In this document: positions 11,864-22,154 of the stretch, piece by piece | Layout of the letters: the number at the start of each line of letters is the position of its first letter | How positions within the stretch are numbered: position 1 is the first letter of the stretch | Origin: Polytrichum commune | Taxonomy: Eukaryota > Streptophyta > Polytrichopsida > Polytrichales > Polytrichaceae | Assembly (NCBI GenBank): GCA_950295325.1 | Contig: OX485806.1 | Coordinates: forward strand, 36,146,001 to 36,210,000 | Direction of reading: 5' to 3' | DNA length: 64,000 nucleotides | Program-made: the position numbers and the translations under genes | Notes under the pieces: generated by a model | Databases searched by the model: none | What the model was told of the DNA's origin: nothing | What the model saw: only the letters and a program-made list of their open reading frames with translations

Positions 11864-13630
11864 ACGGGCCCTCAGCCGTACGGTTCTTTTATGGCCTCTC
11901 GTCTTCTATCTTCTCGTCTAAGACTAGGTGCTCTTGAGAAAAAGTCTTCAAGTTCTCGTTCCCAAGGTCTCGCGGGCCCTCAGTCCCGCGAGCCTTCAAG
12001 ACTCGAAAACTCCGAATGAATGTCCAAGTCTCTTTAGAGGATTTACAAAGGGGGCTAGGGAGAACTTAACCCTCTAAGGATTAACCCTTTGATGTTCTCA
12101 TTCCCCCTTCGTATTTCTAAGAGATATACTTGATCTTCAAGTTCTTTCGGCCTTTAGTTATTTCCGTCTTGAGAGCTATCTAGAATTTTAGAATTTCCTA
12201 AGGTTCATAAGAACCTTAGTTCATTCGTTCTTGTGAATTTCTTGGCCGCGATCATTTTCTTCTTAACGATAGTTTTCTTCAATTTCCGTCGTTCGGAAAT
12301 TCTTCGCGGCAATCGTTCTTGCAAAGGGGTCTTGTGGTGCTCTAGGTCTTCGTTAAAACGCTCCCGATAATGCTCCTCTTGACGCTCACGTTGGATTGTT
12401 GAAATGAATAATGAGGTGCTATAGGGGTCCGTAGTGCCCCCTTTATATAGGTTTTGAAATCTTATAATCGGTTGATTTAGCGGTTAGGTGTGGCCCCTAA
12501 TGCCAAATGTCTAATTAGGCTAATTTTAGTCTAAATCAAGTCTGCAGTCTAAATATAGGTCTGCCGAATCTATTTACAGAACTCACACGTGCTAAATATA
12601 GATGTTCGTGAGAATTAGATTGTTTGCAATTCCTTCTATTTCCTAGATGTGCCGTGCAATTTCGGTTATCCTCTATAACCCCCCCGTTCATCCAAAGTTT
12701 GTTCATTCACTGTGCAACGGAAATGTTAATCAAATTCATCCAAAATTGGCCGTCCATAAGTCTTTTCATATATCTCCCAAAGGGCATTGTTTGAGCGTAC
12801 TAATCCCCACCCTAGGGTGGCCAAGTGTTCACTAAGTCTAAGCCTAGGTTACTTAATAGCTCAAAACGTCCCCTCTTAGTACCCCTAAACCCTAATTTCG
12901 TGTGTCTCTTCATCTCCTTCCCCGGAGCCGCCCATGTCACCTCGCCGGCTCCTGTCCACGTCATAAATACCCGGCTATAAAGGGTCCTCAGCCAGGTCCT
13001 CGCTTCTACCTGCTCCCGGCCTTGACGAGCTGTAGTCGCTCCCCTTGCGACACCTGTCCTGGTCCTCTTCCTGGTCCTCTCGGTGACCTCTCTCGGCTCT
13101 GTCTGCGGCCCGGTGCCGCTCTGCCTCCCGAGCTTGCTTGGTTCTGTTGCCGGGACTGTTCACCGTTCCCGTTCGAGTATGTTCTCTCTCTCATTCCTCC
13201 ATGTCCTCGAATTCTTGTTCCTCCATTTTGGGTACACAGTCAATTACTAAGTGGTTTTTCATCCAACTTTTTCAATCATCCATGACAATATTTCATTGCA
13301 GAGTTGTTAAGATGCTAGACATACCAAACTTTTTTTCAACAACTGCCATGGATCTCATTCAAACGTCAACCATCCACAACAATTTTTGTAAACCTTTTCA
13401 CAAAAGGTGTCATTAGAAAAGTTGCCATAGTGACATAAAATACCACTGTTTCCCCTCCCCGGAGAGAGGGAGAATTATTGTATACAAGTGTACATCTCAT
13501 TCATCTAACATAATAACTTGGAACTAGTATGCAGTCTAAAGGTTATTTTGTTTTGATTCATTCGACACTGGAATTAGCTTCAAAGACCCTAAATATGTCT
13601 CATCAAAGTCATCTGAAATAAAATGACAAC
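11864..13630. other. CT-rich unclassified region, possible LTR-like DNA
   Basis: The plus strand is rich in CT. On the minus strand, CTATATAAAG (12441-12450) followed by GGGGCACTACGGACC resembles a retrotransposon-type core promoter. A GC-rich island at 12900-13160 carries a 127-codon plus-strand frame (12902-13285) that is proline- and cysteine-rich and unlike any family I know. I found no LTR ends, so this remains unassigned. Confidence 0.25.
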
Positions 13631-13639
13631 AAACACAAA

Positions 13640-14340
13640 TTACAAATTACAAATTATATTAACAAATACAAATTATATATATTTTTGGATTCTAGATAAT
13701 TCATCATAATTCTGGAAGATGTAATGAATTTTTTTTAAAAGGACAATTACCAACCACATAGTCATAACTAACCGTTTGTCGTAGTTATGAGTTTGTAATG
13801 TCTCATCAATTAATTCACATGAAGATTTCATAATTCTACAAATGTATATTTATTTTTTAAGGATAAAATATTTAATTCCATCAAATATATTCTATAAAAT
13901 CAATTCAAAGTACCATAAAATGGGACTAAAATATTAACACAAAATTATCGTTCAAAATTTCAATTTAATTAATTAAATGTGCATTAAAATGATATATTCA
14001 AGTGTGTTTTATTTATTAATTAAAAATATATCAAAATTGTATATAAAAAAATCAATTATAAACTTAGATATATTTCACCAAAATAACACCAAAATCCACC
14101 ATAGAAATTTACTCTATATACACCAAAACTTCACAAAAAATATATTTATATATTCATAGTTGGATAAAATGATTTTTCCATTAACATCATCCAATATTAG
14201 AAAATAACTGGTAGAGCTCTTGTTCCAAACTACTTACTACCATCCTAAACGTGCCTAAACTAGAGTCTTCAATATCCCACACTTTCATAATTATGAATCA
14301 TGACAACTTACTTCTCAAACTTAAGGTGATTTCTTAATGA
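13640..14340 (+). repeat. About 700-bp dispersed repeat, copy 1
   Basis: It aligns in the same orientation with 54775-55430. Shared blocks include TTGGATTCTAGATAAT, ACAATTACCAACCACATA, GTAGTTATGAGTTTGTAATG, GTACCATAAAA, CATTAACATCATCCAATATT / CACTAACATCATTTGATATT and AACTACTTACTACCATCCTA. It is AT-rich and non-coding, with short indels between copies. The element type is unknown. Confidence 0.75.
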
Positions 14341-14504
14341 TATCAAGTTTGAGAAGTGAGTTGCTACTTCTCAAACTTAAGGTCATTGCTTAATGATTCA
14401 ATATTTTTTTAGATTCTTTAAAACTTTTCAAATCTATGGATTTGAATAAAAAAGGTTTCCAAGTTATCTAACCTGCCTAAACGGATCATGTATTAGAACA
14501 ACTT

Positions 14505-14540
14505 TGCAAATTTCTGTAGGTTGCAAATTTCTGTAGGTTG
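14505..14540 (+). repeat. 17-bp tandem duplication
   Basis: The unit CAAATTTCTGTAGGTTG is present twice in tandem. Confidence 0.8.
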
Positions 14541-14751
14541 CAAATGAAATTATTATTTTGTGAAAATAAAAAGTAGACTCTTCATAGTTTTCTCAGGACT
14601 AAACAAATGACTTTTTGTCGTCAGATTGCATGGTCGTTCAAAGGAGTATTGAGAGTTCAGTTTTTGCAAAGGTGATGAAATGAAAGATCAATCATGGACT
14701 GCTCCCAATCTTTATGGCTTTCCAGCTTTGCAGAATATGGCACGATTATTC

Positions 14752-14900
14752 TTTTTTCTTCTTCTTTTTTTGAGACAGATGGCCAACACAATTAACGGCA
14801 AATGAATAAAACCAAGAAAGACACGGCCTCACCGAGGGGAGGCGGGCCCCTCGGACACGAGACACCGCATTTCAAAACAAACAAACAACCGACCACGTAA
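14752..14900 (-). mobile_element. L1 LINE 3'-end fragment
   Basis: This matches the 3' UTR of the LINE at 5588-7649: ACGAGACACC, GAGGGGAGGCGG, AATAAAACCAAGAAAG and TTTTTTGAGACA in plus-strand order. Read on the minus strand it ends in TGTCTC plus an A-rich tail. It is a severely 5'-truncated insertion. Confidence 0.75.
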
Positions 14901-15027
14901 TTATGTCCTGAAATAGAATATGGCCTGATTAATCTGACTGTTGATAGAATCGTGTCCAGCACCGTCTCCATATACGACCTTCACTGTGTAAACCTGTGTT
15001 GCATATCCATGAGATCCAAGGCTGATA

Positions 15028-15515
15028 CAGTCCACCCTCGATAAATGTTACACTTATAAACGTTAACTCATTATATTTGTTAACAAAATTGTACTCCCCT
15101 CATATTGCTAACTACAATGTTAACTATGTTAAATGTTAACAATAATTTACTCCCATGTTTGTTAATTTGCCACTTATAAATGTTAACCTACGAAATACAT
15201 CCAATATTGTGTGATGACATCCATTACATTGGCTCACAACCTTTCAAAGTGGCAAAAGCCACCAAATTTGACTTTTGTGATCAAATTATTCATTTGGACT
15301 ATATTGATTCTTATTTTATTTTATAAAAATAAAAGATTGATTTGATACACATATTTTATATATGATAATTTTGCAAAAGTCTCCCTCCATAATTGTAATG
15401 AATTTATATTTATTAAGCATTCAAAAAGCTCCCTTCATAACTGTTACAATGTTAACTCACTATAAATGTTAAGAAAATTTTACTCTAGAGCCTAACATTT
15501 ATAGAGGGTGGACTG
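15028..15515. mobile_element. Pogo-like Tc1/mariner MITE with TA duplication
   Basis: The 488-bp element has near-perfect 23-bp terminal inverted repeats starting CAGTCCACCCTC (22 of 23 bases match) and is flanked by TA at 15026-15027 and 15516-15517. Subterminal regions repeat a TGTTAAC-type motif. The ends resemble those of the transposase-bearing pogo-like element at 39529 (TAGTCCAACCTTGTTAATAC). This is a likely deletion derivative or relative mobilised by the same kind of transposase. Confidence 0.85.
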
Positions 15516-15764
15516 TATCCACTTTTATATATAGTGGTTAATGATGGCACCTTTCGTGTTTCCTATGTAAGTACACGAATGCCAATCCATGACAGAGTGA
15601 CAGTGTGAACAGGGGCGGGGGGTGGATGCTAGCTAAATTCAGGGGAGAGATTTGTCTTTTTTAGTATTTGTTATTTATAGCCCTCCTGGCCCCTGGGGAA
15701 GAATGGACAACATCTGATGGAGGATTCCTACCATATAAACTCGTCTTGGGGTCTAGATATGGCT

Positions 15765-15772
15765 TATAAATA
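15765..15772 (+). promoter_or_regulatory. TATA box candidate
   Basis: TATAAATA followed by GAGAG matches the plant TATA consensus and lies 163 bases upstream of the first ATG of the ORF at 15928. No functional evidence is available. Confidence 0.5.
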
Positions 15773-15927
15773 GAGAGTATGAATTCAGGCGTCTTCCTGT
15801 TCAGTGGCACTTCCTGTTGTGTCTTCTGAGTAGGCTGGCTTCAAGGGGAGGTTCTTGAGTGGGTGAGTGACATATGAGTGATTTTCACCAGCAGCGCCGA
15901 CGTTGATCATCGATAATTGATCCAAAT

Positions 15928-16209
15928 ATGGGTGCAGCTCAGGCAGTTCAAGCTGCGGGCGATGGCGGAGTTGGAGACAATGGCAACGTGAACGCTGTCT
16001 ATGGAACAGCTCCGGCCGATCATCAACCCACTATCCAGGCAAGAGGAGCTGTACGCGTACACATTCATCAGCCGGTGCCTCCTCAGTTGGCACTGGAGTT
16101 TCTGTCTTCCATGCCAGATGAAAGCAGATCAAGTTTGGCTGAATTGGGGTCACCTGCGTACCGGTGGCCTTCCGTCGCCGAGCGACGTCCCTCCCAGGGA
16201 TCGGCCTAG
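15928..16209 (+). CDS. Small hypothetical protein, paralogue of 43.4-kb gene
   Basis: This 93-codon frame shares clear protein similarity with the minus-strand ORF at 43029-43454: DNGNVNA, then IQARGAVRVHIHQPVPPQLA, then SSMPDESRSS, ELGSPAYRWPSV. No known domain is recognised. DNA similarity extends upstream (CACCAGCAGCGCCGACGTT) and past the stop (GATCGGCCTAGTC), so a whole locus was duplicated. Aligned with the 43-kb copy, that copy's start codon (ATGGATCAAAATATGG) is ATT here (ATTGATCCAAATATGG), so translation would have to begin at the next in-frame ATG, 15928. Only one copy of the 24-residue repeat is present. It could be a gene, a decayed gene or a captured fragment. Confidence 0.5.
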   Translation: MGAAQAVQAAGDGGVGDNGNVNAVYGTAPADHQPTIQARGAVRVHIHQPVPPQLALEFLSSMPDESRSSLAELGSPAYRWPSVAERRPSQGSA

Positions 16210-17406
16210 TCGAGTATTTGAAGAAGTGTTCTTTGCAGTATTTGGAGAAGGACAAGCTTCGACAACCTTAGATCGCATTGTTTGTGGGATCGTGCAATCT
16301 TTAGAGAGTGTTTAGAGCTGCTGTTGGGCGGGTGATCTGCTTCAGGGGAATTTTTGGGCGCTTCATGGAGCGTGATCTACAGCTGCTTTGAAACTTTGGC
16401 AGCAGTCTCAATTTCGCTGCAGGTGCTTTTTGTGACATATGTATATATGTATGTATACACCTAGTAACATTCTTGTAGTTTCTGTAAATTTTACAGATTC
16501 AGCTGTGAAGGTTGAATCAGTGGGCTCATCAAAACGGAATCAAAACTATGCAGTATCTGTTGTTGATCCACATAACTCGACCTTTTGAGCTAGCCCTGCG
16601 CTGCTTCTTTCTTCCTTCTTCCCCTTCTGATCTCGATGGTTGTGGATTCAGTTTTGTGGCTTCATGCAATATCCTTTCTACATTTCAGTCAATACCGGCA
16701 AGTGAAAGAGGGTTAATCTACAGACTACTTGGGGGTAGTGTGATTACAAGGGTGTAATAATGAGATATAATAAGTAGATTATGGCGGCGACGAAGTTTCT
16801 ACCCTAGCTTGCAAGTTTGAGCATCCGAATTAGAGACTCACTAATCTGCCTCCGAAAGCACGTGCTGTGCAGATCGGAGGAAGGGGTGTTACTGTCTATG
16901 TGGGAAGGGGTGGTACTGTTTACGAATGTCCTTTGAAGAAACTGGCATTCAAGATTCTGCAAGAACCTTATATTTGATTAAGAATCTTGCAGCAGAAATT
17001 AGGCAGAGTCTATCTAAGAATACTGTCACAATATTCTTATCCCTTGAATTATAACTGTCACGTGGATCATCTTTAAAACTGAAGAGTTCTCTCTAGTAAT
17101 TGGTGTCAAAGCATATTGCAGTGTTTGACATAGACCACAATAGTCTTTGTCTTATTCCTGGCTTGATGTGCTTGCATGTTTGCAAATTGGAGTTTTATTG
17201 GAGCTTACAGCTGCTTCTCTGTACAATTAGGTTTCAATTAACTCCCAACTTTTCCTTCGAGTGTAGAGGAATCTGTGGACAGAATCATTATGCATGGACT
17301 TGATCTTGGATTGCTGAATGCTTCGATCTCTCCATCGGTCTATTAGTACTAATAACATGCTATTGTAGTCTAACTTGCCTCCGATATTGATCCTGGTTGT
17401 TGGGTG
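16210..17406. other. Downstream region of the 15.9-kb gene, unclassified
   Basis: Similarity to the 43-kb copy continues for roughly 50-60 bases past the stop, then fades. There is a T-rich stretch with a plausible acceptor (TTTTACAG, about 16490) but no convincing second exon. Confidence 0.3.
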
Positions 17407-17913
17407 CAGGGTTTTGCCCGGGGTGGCAACTAGTGCAAAATAATTTGTAATAGATAATCCATCCATATTATCCTTGTACATTCATACCAAAGACTGATTC
17501 TACAGAACTTAGAATGGAGTAATGTAGTGCACATTGAGACAGTCCATAATAAATAATAATATTTTAATTTGAACATGTCTATGTATTATAATACATGAAT
17601 AATTTGAAAATAATGTGGACTTTCTCTTGAATAGGGGGGCTTGTTCATAATCTGGTATCCATCATACCTAATTATAACTTATATAATCTACAAAACATTG
17701 AAGATAATCCAGATTATTTTGGCTTGTAAGCCCTAACCCTAGCTCTCTTCCCGACTTCTCTCCCGCTTCTCTTTTGAAACTCTTGAATCCATATAATTTG
17801 AAACATAATCTAAATTATATGTACGATTATGTGCACATAATATATGCCTTTGTGAAATTTTTGGATGAGCCCCCTATAATTATTTGTTTGAGTTGCCACC
17901 CCGGGGGGTTTTG
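17407..17913. mobile_element. Possible TIR element
   Basis: GGTTTTGCCCGGGGTGGCAA near the left border faces AGTTGCCACCCCGGGGGGTT at the right. The arms are about 20 bases with one or two mismatches and 500 bases apart. Inside, GGGGGCTTGTTCATAATCTGG (17636) and CCAGATTATTTTGGCTTG (17710) suggest a second, smaller inverted pair. No target duplication was resolved. Confidence 0.4.
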
Positions 17914-18431
17914 TTCTTCCTCACTGAACAAACTTCAACTAGGGGATAGATTTTAAGTTGTCATCACAGACAGTTATGGCTAGTGGATTATGTTACCTGG
18001 TTAGCAATCACAAATAAGAAAGATTAGGACGTCAAGTTGCAGAATCCAAGTAGAGATGCAAAAGTTATAAGAGGCCATAGTGAAGGTTAATTTGCAAAGA
18101 TTTTCAGTTTGGGGTTTGAGGGTAACAATTGCAAAGATTTTGCGTTAGGGAATGTTAGGAGTCAACTCAGTTGAATGCTGCTATTTGTTGAGATATATGA
18201 ATACCTAAAGTCCAATAAAGTTGCACACATGCTGGGTTGTTGCATCTAAAAAACATTTACTGGATCTGGCAGAGGGGCTCTTGTTTACATCACAGGGTCT
18301 GATCTCATGTCATTTGATCGTGGTTTAGTTAAAGATAATTGACAAAAAGCTGGTGTGGCCTGGAAGTTGATATTCAAGGAATGCCGTGAGGTTTCCAGTT
18401 TGGCTTATCTGTTCATGCTCGGCTTTTCTGT

Positions 18432-18596
18432 ACCATATAATCCATGCACAAGTTTAATATGAGTTTTGTGTTTCATTTCTATATTTTTGGATTAACCTCT
18501 TGGATTTGAACCGGCCTTTCAACTGAAGGGTTGAAATTTGAGAGCCCTTCAAAACGAAACTCGTATGAGGACTTCAATCTTGAACATTGTCTGTTT
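18432..18596 (+). mobile_element. hAT element right-end fragment
   Basis: This matches the last 175 bases of the hAT element at 22155-23707: CACAAGTTTAATATGAGTTT, a GAACCGGCCTTTCAAC block, AGAGCCCTTCAAAACGAAAC and CTTCAATCTTGAACATTG. The transposase part is absent. Confidence 0.75.
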
Positions 18597-18930
18597 GAGT
18601 AGTGCAGTGCAAAGAGACTTAGATCCAATCTGCCCGGAACAACTTAAAGAGCCTGAGTAATGTGGCCAACACTTGTAGGTTTCAGATTCTTTAGTGGACG
18701 CATGGAAGTCTAGCGGCCGTGTCCACGGCCCTCCACATTTTATTGGACCGCCATCATGTAATTGAATAGTGGCTTGTGCTTAACTACATATGAACACCTC
18801 AGACCCATTATTATCTCGAATCTAGTGGACGAGCGGCCTACATGAAAAATCACCCTTAACCAACACTTTAAACTATTGCACGTACACATGGCTATGTGGC
18901 TATGTGGTTATTATTAAAAAAAATAGCCGG

Positions 18931-18952
18931 AATATATATATATATATATATA
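18931..18952 (+). repeat. (AT)n microsatellite
   Basis: About 11 AT dinucleotides. Confidence 0.9.
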
Positions 18953-19432
18953 GAATACTCAAAGCCATCCCCTTCAGCTACAGCACCGAGCATCATGTCC
19001 CCATGTATCAACCTACTAGTCTAATAACTCTCGACCCCCAAGGCCAACGTACTAACCCTATCTAGTTCAAAGCTAGCCCCCTTGGCTTTGTGGGCCTCCC
19101 TCCTTGGCAGCAAATTGAACCTTGGATACTAACTCGTATTTTCAACATTTATTGCCACTAAGATAACTAAAACTTACTATCAAATACAAGTAATTTATTA
19201 TAAATGATATCTTCCATTAACGTATATGGGTCTTAAATGGTTACAATAATGCATGCCAAATGGTGAGAATGTAGTTCAACAAAAGTCTACAAACTAACCT
19301 AATATATCTTCTAGAGTTTAGGGTTTATTTTGTGATTAAGGTACAACTAGAGTTTAGGATGACATACTTTCCAATCAATTGCACATACAAGGTTGGAAAC
19401 ATACCTTGACCATCGGAGTGAGGCAATAACTT

Positions 19433-20277
19433 TTGCAGTGGGTTTTATCACAGTATGATGATGCTCCATTGAAAGACTTAGGGAAGGTGGTGCTCAACAT
19501 TAGACATGCTATCGTGTGCAGTTATGAAGTATGGAGTGAGTTGGATGCACAAATAGTCAATAATTGTTGGAGGATGGTGCGTATACTACTTGCAACACGG
19601 AATGATCATTTTGCCCTAGTTGATGAAAGAGAGAAGAATATAATGCAAGAAGAATCAGATGAACTTGGTGCTTTGATTTCAAAATTTCGATTGGGTGATG
19701 AAGACATGTCAATCGAGACTTACATTTAGATGGAAATGGAAGAGATTACTGAGCTAGAGTTGAGTACTAATGAGTTGGTGGATGATGCTTTGGGAATCAA
19801 TTATGCACAAGGCTTTGATCTTGATGTTGATCTACATTTAGTAGATGTGGATGATGCTCCACCTATAGTATATTTTAGTGATGCTAAACGTCATGCATCA
19901 TTGTTGTCTAATTTCTTATTAGACAACTCTTTACATTTTGGTGTTAATAAAGTTATTAGTTTTCAAAAGCTAGTAGGAAATTTAGATAAGATGACAATTG
20001 CTAACTTGGGTAGGTAACACGGTCATAGATCTTTGAACTCTTATTTCAAGAGTTCTTGAGAATATTAGTACTTGTTGGAGCTATAATTTATTATTATATA
20101 CAATATATATTGCTCAAACTCGTTGTATATATTTTAAAGCTCATATTGCTTATGTTTTTGTATTCCCTCGATAGTACGACAATTTTACGAGATTTGTCAT
20201 ATTAACGAGAAGATGACACCTCGATAATACGACATTTTTGTGTTTCCCAAACGTGTCATACTAAAGAGGGAGAACAT
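19433..20277 (+). pseudogene. Pogo-like transposase C-terminal remnant with 3' end
   Basis: Two adjacent frames (19433-19729 and 19730-20017) read through what was probably one ORF. The first has IVNNCWRMVRIL, fitting the C-terminal part of DDE_1 transposases (pogo/Tigger type: I.NCWR...I), followed by acidic residues. The second has DAKRHASLLSNFLLDNSLHF and FQKLVGNLDKMTIANLGR. An in-frame stop separates them. The non-coding 3' end repeats TACGACA-type motifs and stops at AGAGGGAGAACAT before a TA (20278-20279). The same block recurs at 39898-40292. The N-terminal DNA-binding and catalytic parts are missing. Confidence 0.65.
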
Positions 20278-20389
20278 TAGGCTCCTACAATGGATATAGT
20301 TAAACAGCACTTTGCTACTACTTTTATGCGTTTGACTAAAAACTTTATGGTTTTAGTATACCCGGAGCATATTTCCCATATACTTGATT

Positions 20390-21180
20390 GTGCTTGCTCC
20401 CTTTTGAGACTTGGTAATGTCAAGGTCGGCCTTTCTCTTCTCTTTTTCTTGAGCCACCTCCTATCGTATGTCTTGCTTGTGTTCTAGAGCGGCTATGTAT
20501 TCATTGCTACTCATAAATATAGACTTAGAATAATCTATACAAGGTGTGTCACAGCTCCTTTGAGGACTGGACACCATTTGTGGAAGGGCCAAAAACAATG
20601 TCAACCTTAACGTTGCATTTGAATCAACCCCATCCAACACTTGTGAAATCCTAAATTCCTCATTGGTATCTGCCCTCCATTCCCCTACCCCCCATTTCCA
20701 CACCTTGCATTGTGTCCCCCTCATCATCTCTCAATGCCACCATTTATTGAGTTCCGCCTTCTTGAGATTATTTTATCTTTTCGTCAAGCACCTCCTCAAA
20801 ACACTTTGTTTGGCCAAAATCATCATCCATGGTGGTCTAATGTAAAGGCCAAATACATGTAGCAGGAAACTTTCCTAATGTTTGCTAGAGTCATGGACAA
20901 CGACACCCAATTGGCTAGGTCTCCCATCATTGCACCCTTACCCTTATTTCTAAGGGTCCAAAAATCTCGGTATTTCCTAAATGCCATCTTAAACAACTTG
21001 AAAATAATCACATCTAGGGGTTGGATGGCATGGATGTGTGGTTGGGAATTGGTTGAATTAGGGCCCTGTGTGAAATGGTAAGTCCCAACTCTAATGCTCT
21101 CAATGGCTACGATTGTATGAATTGACCTCAAGTGAAATGCAAGGAAATATTTTTTTCTAAAAAATTCCAAGAAGTAAAAA
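20390..21180 (-). pseudogene. Second pogo-like DDE_1 transposase remnant
   Basis: On the minus strand the frame 21170-20823 contains HIHAIQPLDVIIFKLFK, FRKYRDFWTLRNKGKGAM, LANWVSLSMTLANIRKVSC and a final LD. This corresponds to the third catalytic segment and following helix of plant pogo-like DDE_1 transposases (QPLDV...FK...NKG..LA.WVS). The frame 20727-20461 continues with SQVLDGV and EYIAALEHKQ, then charged residues typical of the C-terminal coiled tail. The 5' part is lost where the element meets the 3' end of a LINE fragment at about 21182. It is dead. Confidence 0.7.
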
Positions 21181-21181
21181 A

Positions 21182-22142
21182 AAAAACATCATGATGGTTG
21201 CAAACCAACTAATTCTCTAGTGTGGCAGAGTGCAATAGACGCCATGAGATAGAGGCTAATGTCAACTTAGTGGTCCGATTTAAAGAAAGACTTGAGGCTC
21301 CCTAAGACTACATTCTCAAATAATGATGGAAACTTATTTCTACAAGGGACGTTCCAATACAAAATGTGCCTCATTTTCAACTGCATTATAAGAGCAAAAG
21401 TGGCATAGTCTAGCACACCCTAAACTCCGCAATATCAACCTCCATAACATCTCCCACCCTCTAATATCCCAAAACCCTAGTGAACGGGTGTTCGTAGTTC
21501 AAATTTCACTCCTTATTGTCATACTTCTCTCTTGTATATCATGAAACTTGTCATTAAAGCAAACCACCAAAGAAGTCAACCCGCACCCTCACATTGCACC
21601 ATGTGTCAATATGTGGAGTGTCTTCTTCTTCTTCTTCTTCTTGAATGTTGGTGCATGCATCTGCCACATTGCCCGGGATGGCCAAGTGGAGTGGACCACA
21701 CTAGCGTAGATAACGGGAGAACGAATTCAAAATTTCCTCACATCTCCTTTGTGTCATTCCATAATGTCACATGATTACACCAATTCCATAGTATCAGATG
21801 CATCCATGTTAACACTACAAAACTCCGTAATATCACGTGCACTTTGGTTGCCACAGGTGTGATACTACGGACTTTAGAGTGTATCTCTAGAGATAGGAAT
21901 AGTTGACCATCGACCAATTCCATAGCTAATTTATTATTTGAGGTGCGGTAAGCAACAATGATCTTGGGTTGTGGTGGTGTCAATGATTGCTTCAAGTACA
22001 GTTCACATTTGTAGTTGAGAAAATCCTTGGGGTGGAGATAATCTAGTTTATTCCGTGAGAGATGGAAAGAGTTCCACTCTTTAGCAAGAAAGGCATGCTT
22101 TATATCATCGTATACTATTTTAGAGAGTAGTTGGGTTGTCAA
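21182..22142 (-). pseudogene. LINE C-terminal fragment split by a MITE
   Basis: The minus strand starts with KEWNSFHLSRNKLDYLHPKDF, then LYLKQSLTPPQ and VAYRTSNNKLAMEL (22142-21883). Beyond a 466-bp MITE it resumes with RLCHFCSYNAVENEAHFVLE (about 21413-21350), and decays to 21182. The same order is seen in the plus-strand LINE at 51-53 kb. These are the zinc-knuckle-like C-terminal sequences after the RT. No polymerase core is left. Confidence 0.75.
21416..21881. mobile_element. CACTCTAAA-type MITE inside a LINE
   Basis: The ends are CACCCTAAACTCCG (plus) and, on the minus strand, CACTCTAAAGTCCGTAGTAT, giving imperfect inverted repeats of about 20 bases. Related copies are 42544-42772 and a truncated one from 26300. 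The dinucleotide TA precedes the CACTCTAAA end in all three copies, which hints at TA-targeted Tc1/mariner-like insertion. The flanking LINE sequence reads across the insertion. Confidence 0.7.
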
Positions 22143-22154
22143 GTGACTTGGGAC

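Noticed and set aside
12902-13285. 127-codon Pro/Cys/Leu-rich plus-strand frame in a GC-rich island
   Set aside because: The composition reflects CT-rich DNA; no recognisable family or homologous partner in the window.
19730-20017. Separate 95-aa acidic gene
   Set aside because: Homology with 39898-40071 and the position after the DDE_1 tail show it is the continuation of the pogo-like transposase.
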